Shown: positions 6,019 to 8,481 of the stretch, piece by piece
How positions within the stretch are numbered: the first letter of the stretch is position 1
Layout: every line of letters starts with the position of its first letter
From: Odoribacteraceae bacterium
GTDB taxonomy: Bacteria; Bacteroidota; Bacteroidia; Bacteroidales; Marinifilaceae
Assembly (NCBI GenBank): GCA_031267995.1
Contig: JAIRXZ010000177.1
Location: 1 to 8,481 of the forward strand
Reading direction: 5' to 3'
Length of the DNA: 8,481 nt
Program-made: the position numbers and the translations under genes
The notes under the pieces: generated by a model
Seen by the model: the letters and a program-made list of their open reading frames with translations, nothing else
The model's database searches: none
What the model was told of the DNA's origin: nothing

Positions 6019-6819
6019 TCACACCCCCGGCCTGTTGCCGAAAAGCGACACGTGCAGGCGATCGCAGTACCTCCACCCTTCGCGAACGGCGCACCCGGCG
6101 GCCGCCAGCGCCACCCGTTGCAACGCCTCGGTTGTCGCGCCCAGCGGCATCAGCAGCACGTCCTCGTTCCGCCACCCGCGGAGCCGAGCGAGTATCTTCC
6201 GGATCTCCACCGCGTCCTCCGCGGCCGAAAAAACAAACTTTAGCTGGAAATCGCGCCCCCGCTCCCCGGCGCGCGAAATAAAGCGTTGAATCACCCCCGC
6301 GTCCACCCTCGCCGCGTGATGCCCCGCGTCCGTTGCCGGCGCCGACGTCGCCAACTTCGGCGACAAACTCATCAAATCCACCGCGTCGGCCACCCCCTCG
6401 TCAAAAAGCGTCGCGTTACTCTCCACCGTCACGTGCACCGGCGCCATCTCCCCCAGCAAGCGGCACAAGCGCTCCACGCCCCGCGGTTGCAGCAGCGGCT
6501 CGCCCCCGGTAATCACCACGTGCCGGATGTTTCCGAGATTCCGCGCCACCCTCCGCGCCACCTCCAGCGTGGCCACGCGCGTCGCCGTCCCGCGCGCCGC
6601 GTACACCGTGTCGCACGGGCAACCCGCCCACGCGCACCGCAAATTACACCCCGCCAGCCGCACGAACAGCGACGGGATGCCGCACAACTTCCCCTCCCCC
6701 TGCACCGTCCCGGCAAACGGGAACCCGGACGCCGGCGGCGCCGCCAACGCCCTCCCGTCGCCGTCCACCGTCACCGGGAAGACGCCGTCCGCCGCCAGCG
6801 ACAGCCAATCGCCGCTCAC
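6019..6819 (-). CDS. queE: 7-carboxy-7-deazaguanine synthase QueE (radical SAM)
   Basis: A 266-residue radical SAM enzyme that ring-contracts 6-carboxy-5,6,7,8-tetrahydropterin to 7-carboxy-7-deazaguanine, the second deazapurine-forming step towards preQ0. Family marks are GTVQGEG (37-43), FVRLAGCNLRC (52-62), the SAM-binding TGGEP (104-108), ESNAT (133-137), SPKL (153-156) and the C-terminal RLHVSLFGNRPGV. The cluster motif reads CNLRCAWAGCPCDT, with C58, C62, C67 and C69. If the Cys in CDT is the third ligand the spacing is CX3CX6C rather than the usual CX3CX2C, as though four residues were inserted. About 36 residues precede the QGEG motif, longer than typical. Translation starts at a GTG (6819) overlapping the queD stop by 4 bp, which suggests coupling. 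As the last gene of queC-queD-queE, its assignment is firm apart from the unusual cysteine spacing. Confidence 0.92.
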   Translation of the reverse strand: MSGDWLSLAADGVFPVTVDGDGRALAAPPASGFPFAGTVQGEGKLCGIPSLFVRLAGCNLRCAWAGCPCDTVYAARGTATRVATLEVARRVARNLGNIRHVVITGGEPLLQPRGVERLCRLLGEMAPVHVTVESNATLFDEGVADAVDLMSLSPKLATSAPATDAGHHAARVDAGVIQRFISRAGERGRDFQLKFVFSAAEDAVEIRKILARLRGWRNEDVLLMPLGATTEALQRVALAAAGCAVREGWRYCDRLHVSLFGNRPGV

Positions 6820-7331
6820 CGCGTCCCCTCCTCCTCCAGGATCGCCCCGGAAAAAAGCACATCCCCGGACGAAAACCCCACCCCGCGGGCATCCTCCCGG
6901 AACGCCTCCGCGTACCCCGTTGCCGTCTCGTGCACGCGCACCGAGTAAAGGCGCGCCTCCCCGTCGCCGTTCAGGCGGGGGATCGCCGCGACAATCTCGT
7001 CAATCAACACGAAAAACAGCAACGCGTACCCCTCCGCCGACGGCGACACCGGCATCTCCACCACCCGCCGGTTGCACCTGTAAATCCACTCCTTGAACTC
7101 CTCGCCCTCCCCTCGCCACAGGCAATACGCGTGATCGAACCGGTCGATCAGCGCCCTCACCGGCTCCAGCAGCGCGAAATCCATCACCATATCCCCCCTG
7201 TCCAGCGCGTTCGCGGAGATAAACACCTCCACCACGTACGAGTGCCCGTGGATATTCTCCCGGCAGCGGCGCGACGCGCAATTCCGCACCACGTGCGCCG
7301 CCTCGAACCTAAACAGCTTCCTGATCCTCAT
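6816..7331 (-). CDS. queD: 6-carboxy-5,6,7,8-tetrahydropterin synthase QueD
   Basis: A 171-residue member of the 6-pyruvoyl-tetrahydropterin synthase family. It converts 7,8-dihydroneopterin triphosphate to 6-carboxytetrahydropterin, the substrate of QueE. Zinc ligands are H13 (FEAAHVV) with H28 and H30 (NIHGHSY), and the catalytic Cys is C23 in CRENIHGH. The Asp-His pair is in DHAY (66-69), and the substrate-binding glutamates are E100 (PSAEGYA, a variant of the common PTAEN) and E135 (VHET). It is about 50 residues longer than E. coli QueD, with extra sequence around 71-96 and a tail from about 142 that I do not recognise. The ATG at 7331 overlaps queC by 23 bp in another frame, and the stop shares 4 bp with the queE GTG, so the three genes form one tight operon. 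Confidence 0.93.
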   Translation of the reverse strand: MRIRKLFRFEAAHVVRNCASRRCRENIHGHSYVVEVFISANALDRGDMVMDFALLEPVRALIDRFDHAYCLWRGEGEEFKEWIYRCNRRVVEMPVSPSAEGYALLFFVLIDEIVAAIPRLNGDGEARLYSVRVHETATGYAEAFREDARGVGFSSGDVLFSGAILEEEGTR

Positions 7332-8007
7332 CGCCCGGCTCCTTGAAAATATCCTCCACCCCCGCCTCGCGGAACGCCTTTGCCCGCAGCAGGCAACTAT
7401 CGCACCGCCCGCACGGCCGCACCCCCCCCTCGTAGCAGCTCCACGTGAGGGAATAATCCACCCCCAGCCGCCGTCCCAGCGAGATCTCCTCCGCCTTGCT
7501 CGCGTGGAGGAACGGGGCGTGCACGCGCACCCGTCGTCCCCCGTTAACCCCCAGCTCCGTGCCGGCGTTGATCGCCTCCTCCATTGCCCGGATAAACGGC
7601 TCGCGGCAATCCACGTAACCGGAATAATCCACCTGGCTCACGCCTATAAATATATCGGCAATCCCCGTCGCGTCGGCGTACGACGCGGCCACGGCCAGGA
7701 ACACCAGGTTCCGCGCGGGCACGTACGTGGCGGGCGTCCCGTCGGGGTTTATCGTTCCTTCGGGCAGTGGCGCATCGGCATCCGTCAGCGCGCTGTGTCC
7801 CCACTGGTGCAGGGGCAGCTTCACCACCTGGTGCTCCTTGACGCCGGCAGCGCGGGCGATGGCGCGGGCGGACGATAACTCCCTGTCGTGCCGCTGCCCG
7901 TAGAGGAATGTGAGGGCGTACAACTCGTCAAACCCCTCCTCCCGCGCCACGTACAGCGCCGTGGCCGAGTCTAAACCGCCGGACAATAAAACAATCGCTT
8001 TTTTCAT
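7309..8007 (-). CDS. queC: 7-cyano-7-deazaguanine (preQ0) synthase QueC
   Basis: A 232-residue PP-loop ATPase that converts 7-carboxy-7-deazaguanine and ammonia to preQ0 using ATP. The PP-loop is SGGLDS (9-14). Family motifs include FLYGQRH (34-40), YVPARN (95-100), DYSGYVDCR (127-135) and a C-terminal zinc site C191, C199, C202 and C205 (CGRCDSC). Length is normal for the family. The ATG at 8007 begins directly with the first beta strand (KKAIVLLSGG), so the start is secure. It is the first gene of the que operon and overlaps queD by 23 bp. The leader is short and shows no preQ1 riboswitch signature. The preQ0 could feed QueF and queuosine in tRNA, or a DNA deazaguanine system; neither partner is in the window. 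Confidence 0.95.
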   Translation of the reverse strand: MKKAIVLLSGGLDSATALYVAREEGFDELYALTFLYGQRHDRELSSARAIARAAGVKEHQVVKLPLHQWGHSALTDADAPLPEGTINPDGTPATYVPARNLVFLAVAASYADATGIADIFIGVSQVDYSGYVDCREPFIRAMEEAINAGTELGVNGGRRVRVHAPFLHASKAEEISLGRRLGVDYSLTWSCYEGGVRPCGRCDSCLLRAKAFREAGVEDIFKEPGDEDQEAV

Positions 8008-8034
8008 GATTCTATCATTCTTTCGTTTACCCCG

Positions 8035-8042
8035 CGAATGTA
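8035..8042 (-). promoter_or_regulatory. Candidate -7 element of the queCDE operon
   Basis: The minus strand reads TACATTCG, one mismatch from TAnnTTTG, 27 bp before the queC ATG. No convincing TTTG lies 18-22 bp further upstream, so this is only a half-supported promoter. The implied leader of about 20 bases is shorter than known preQ1 riboswitches. Confidence 0.3.
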
Positions 8043-8094
8043 GTGAATTTTGACGGCTCGCCGCCCGCGCGATCGTTCGCCCCTACCGGATAAT

Positions 8095-8122
8095 GCTGTA
8101 GGGGCGAATAATCATTCGCCCC
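8095..8122 (+). repeat. Palindromic repeat, GGGGCGAAT family, copy 1
   Basis: GGGGCGAAT (8101-8109), loop AATC, ATTCGCCCC (8114-8122): a perfect 9-bp stem, preceded by GCTGTA. Partial copies with the related sequence GATCGTTCGCCCC lie on either side at 8071-8083 and 8129-8141. Confidence 0.85.
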
Positions 8123-8144
8123 GGCCGGGATCGTTCGCCCCCGC

Positions 8145-8190
8145 GGAATCGTTCACCCTGTTGTGAGGGCGAATGATTATTCGCCCCTAC
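8145..8190 (+). repeat. Palindromic repeat, GGGGCGAAT family, copy 2
   Basis: GGGCGAAT (8167-8174), loop GATT, ATTCGCCC (8179-8186), followed by CTAC. It is preceded by AATCGTTCACCCTG. The stretch 8145-8185 matches 8209-8249 at 35 of 41 positions without gaps, so copies 2 and 3 form a direct repeat offset by 64 bp. Confidence 0.85.
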
Positions 8191-8208
8191 GGTGTTATCC
8201 ACCACCAC

Positions 8209-8249
8209 GGGATCGTTCGCCCTGCTGTAGGGGCGAATAATTATTCGCC
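8209..8249 (+). repeat. Palindromic repeat, GGGGCGAAT family, copy 3
   Basis: GGCGAAT (8232-8238), loop AATT, ATTCGCC (8243-8249), preceded by GATCGTTCGCCCTGCTGTA. It is the second half of the 64-bp-offset direct duplication with copy 2. Confidence 0.85.
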
Positions 8250-8261
8250 TCCTCGCTGGCG

Positions 8262-8276
8262 CGGGCTTGTAGCCCG
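8262..8276. repeat. Short palindrome CGGGCT-TGT-AGCCCG
   Basis: A 6-bp perfect stem (8262-8267 with 8271-8276) around TGT. It occurs once here, sits between two other palindrome families, and is probably another small dispersed repeat. I cannot confirm genome-wide copies from this window. Confidence 0.55.
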
Positions 8277-8287
8277 TGCCCGTGACT

Positions 8288-8313
8288 TGAGACGTAGCAC
8301 GCTACGTCTCTAC
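8288..8313 (-). repeat. Palindromic repeat, GAGACGTAGC family, copy 1
   Basis: GAGACGTAGC (8289-8298) and GCTACGTCTC (8301-8310) form a perfect 10-bp stem around AC. The 26-bp stretch is identical to the reverse complement of 8387-8412, so the two copies are inverted relative to each other. Confidence 0.9.
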
Positions 8314-8386
8314 TGATTCCCATAATCACAACCTGTAACCGTTGATTTCCACAACTTTCTCCCGCCCGTGAATTGTAAGTATCTCT

Positions 8387-8412
8387 GTAGAGACGTAGCG
8401 TGCTACGTCTCA
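8387..8412 (+). repeat. Palindromic repeat, GAGACGTAGC family, copy 2
   Basis: GAGACGTAGC (8390-8399), loop GT, GCTACGTCTC (8402-8411). It is identical in 26 bp to copy 1 in the opposite orientation, with 73 bp between them. Confidence 0.9.
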
Positions 8413-8449
8413 CGAAATGCCGACAACGTGCAACCGCACGCCCCAACAC

Positions 8450-8478
8450 TGCTGTAGGGGCGACCCTCACGGTCGCCC
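8450..8478 (+). repeat. Variant palindromic repeat with GGGCGACC arms
   Basis: It shares TGCTGTAGGGGCGA (8450-8463) with copies 1 and 3 of the GGGGCGAAT family but has different stem tips: GGGCGACC (8458-8465), loop CTCAC, GGTCGCCC (8471-8478). It ends three bases before the window end, so its outer flank is cut off. Confidence 0.8.
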
Positions 8479-8481
8479 TTT

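Larger units (their letters stand above)
8008..8481. other. Gene-free region packed with short palindromic repeats
   Basis: No convincing coding sequence occurs here. From about 8071 to the window end it is mostly copies of short palindromes, listed separately, joined by short unique stretches. The only longer non-repetitive stretch is about 8314-8382, in which I recognise nothing. A small stem, CGTGC and GCACG around AACC (8427-8440), is also present. The repeats continue to the last base, so the cluster may extend beyond the window. Confidence 0.8.

Noticed and set aside
6019..8007. 7-deazaguanine DNA-modification (dpd-like) island
   Set aside because: Only the preQ0 genes queC, queD and queE are present. 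There is no DNA transglycosylase, amidotransferase or restriction partner here, so queuosine supply is the simpler reading.
8008..8060. preQ1 riboswitch ahead of queC
   Set aside because: The leader is too short and lacks the hairpin and A-rich tail of preQ1 aptamers; no match to the class I or II patterns I know.
8195..8470. 91-codon minus-strand frame
   Set aside because: It consists almost entirely of the palindromic repeats, so it is an open frame by chance.

Overview
The window looks like about 8.5 kb of a GC-rich Bacteroidales-type chromosome. This is inferred from three things: the gene set (an OstA-like protein, a Gln-type SurA and a short RecQ with a C-terminal zinc cluster); start sites with little or no Shine-Dalgarno but candidate promoters resembling the Bacteroidetes consensus (-33 TTTG, -7 TAnnTTTG); and intergenic DNA full of short palindromic repeats. 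The genus cannot be fixed from sequence alone. There are no rRNA or tRNA genes, transposase genes, phage genes or CRISPR arrays.

Layout. Bases 1-331 hold no supported gene. They contain a palindromic element (69-307): ten contiguous 21-bp units bounded by an imperfect 51-bp inverted repeat. Next, on the minus strand and transcribed leftwards from a promoter near 4092-4123, comes a three-gene envelope-biogenesis operon: a lipoprotein related to SurA-type foldases (3223-4071), surA (1878-3212) and an OstA/LptA-like protein (332-1918). The genes are 10 bp apart and then overlap by 41 bp. recQ (4207-6012, plus strand) diverges from this operon across a 135-bp intergenic stretch with two nested palindromes.

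recQ converges, with only 6 bp between stop codons, on a minus-strand queC-queD-queE operon (8007 down to 6019) whose genes overlap by 23 and 4 bp. Together QueD, QueE and QueC convert 7,8-dihydroneopterin triphosphate to preQ0, the precursor of queuosine in tRNA and of 7-deazaguanine DNA modifications. GTP cyclohydrolase and QueF are not in the window.

Bases 8008-8481 carry no gene. They hold several families of short palindromic repeats, including a near-duplicate pair offset by 64 bp and two identical 26-bp palindromes in opposite orientation.

The protein-coding content is ordinary housekeeping and I see no convincing new multi-gene system. The least explained items are the 21-bp palindromic array at the left end, the lengthened cysteine spacing in QueE, the RecQ domain order, and the repeat cluster at the right end.
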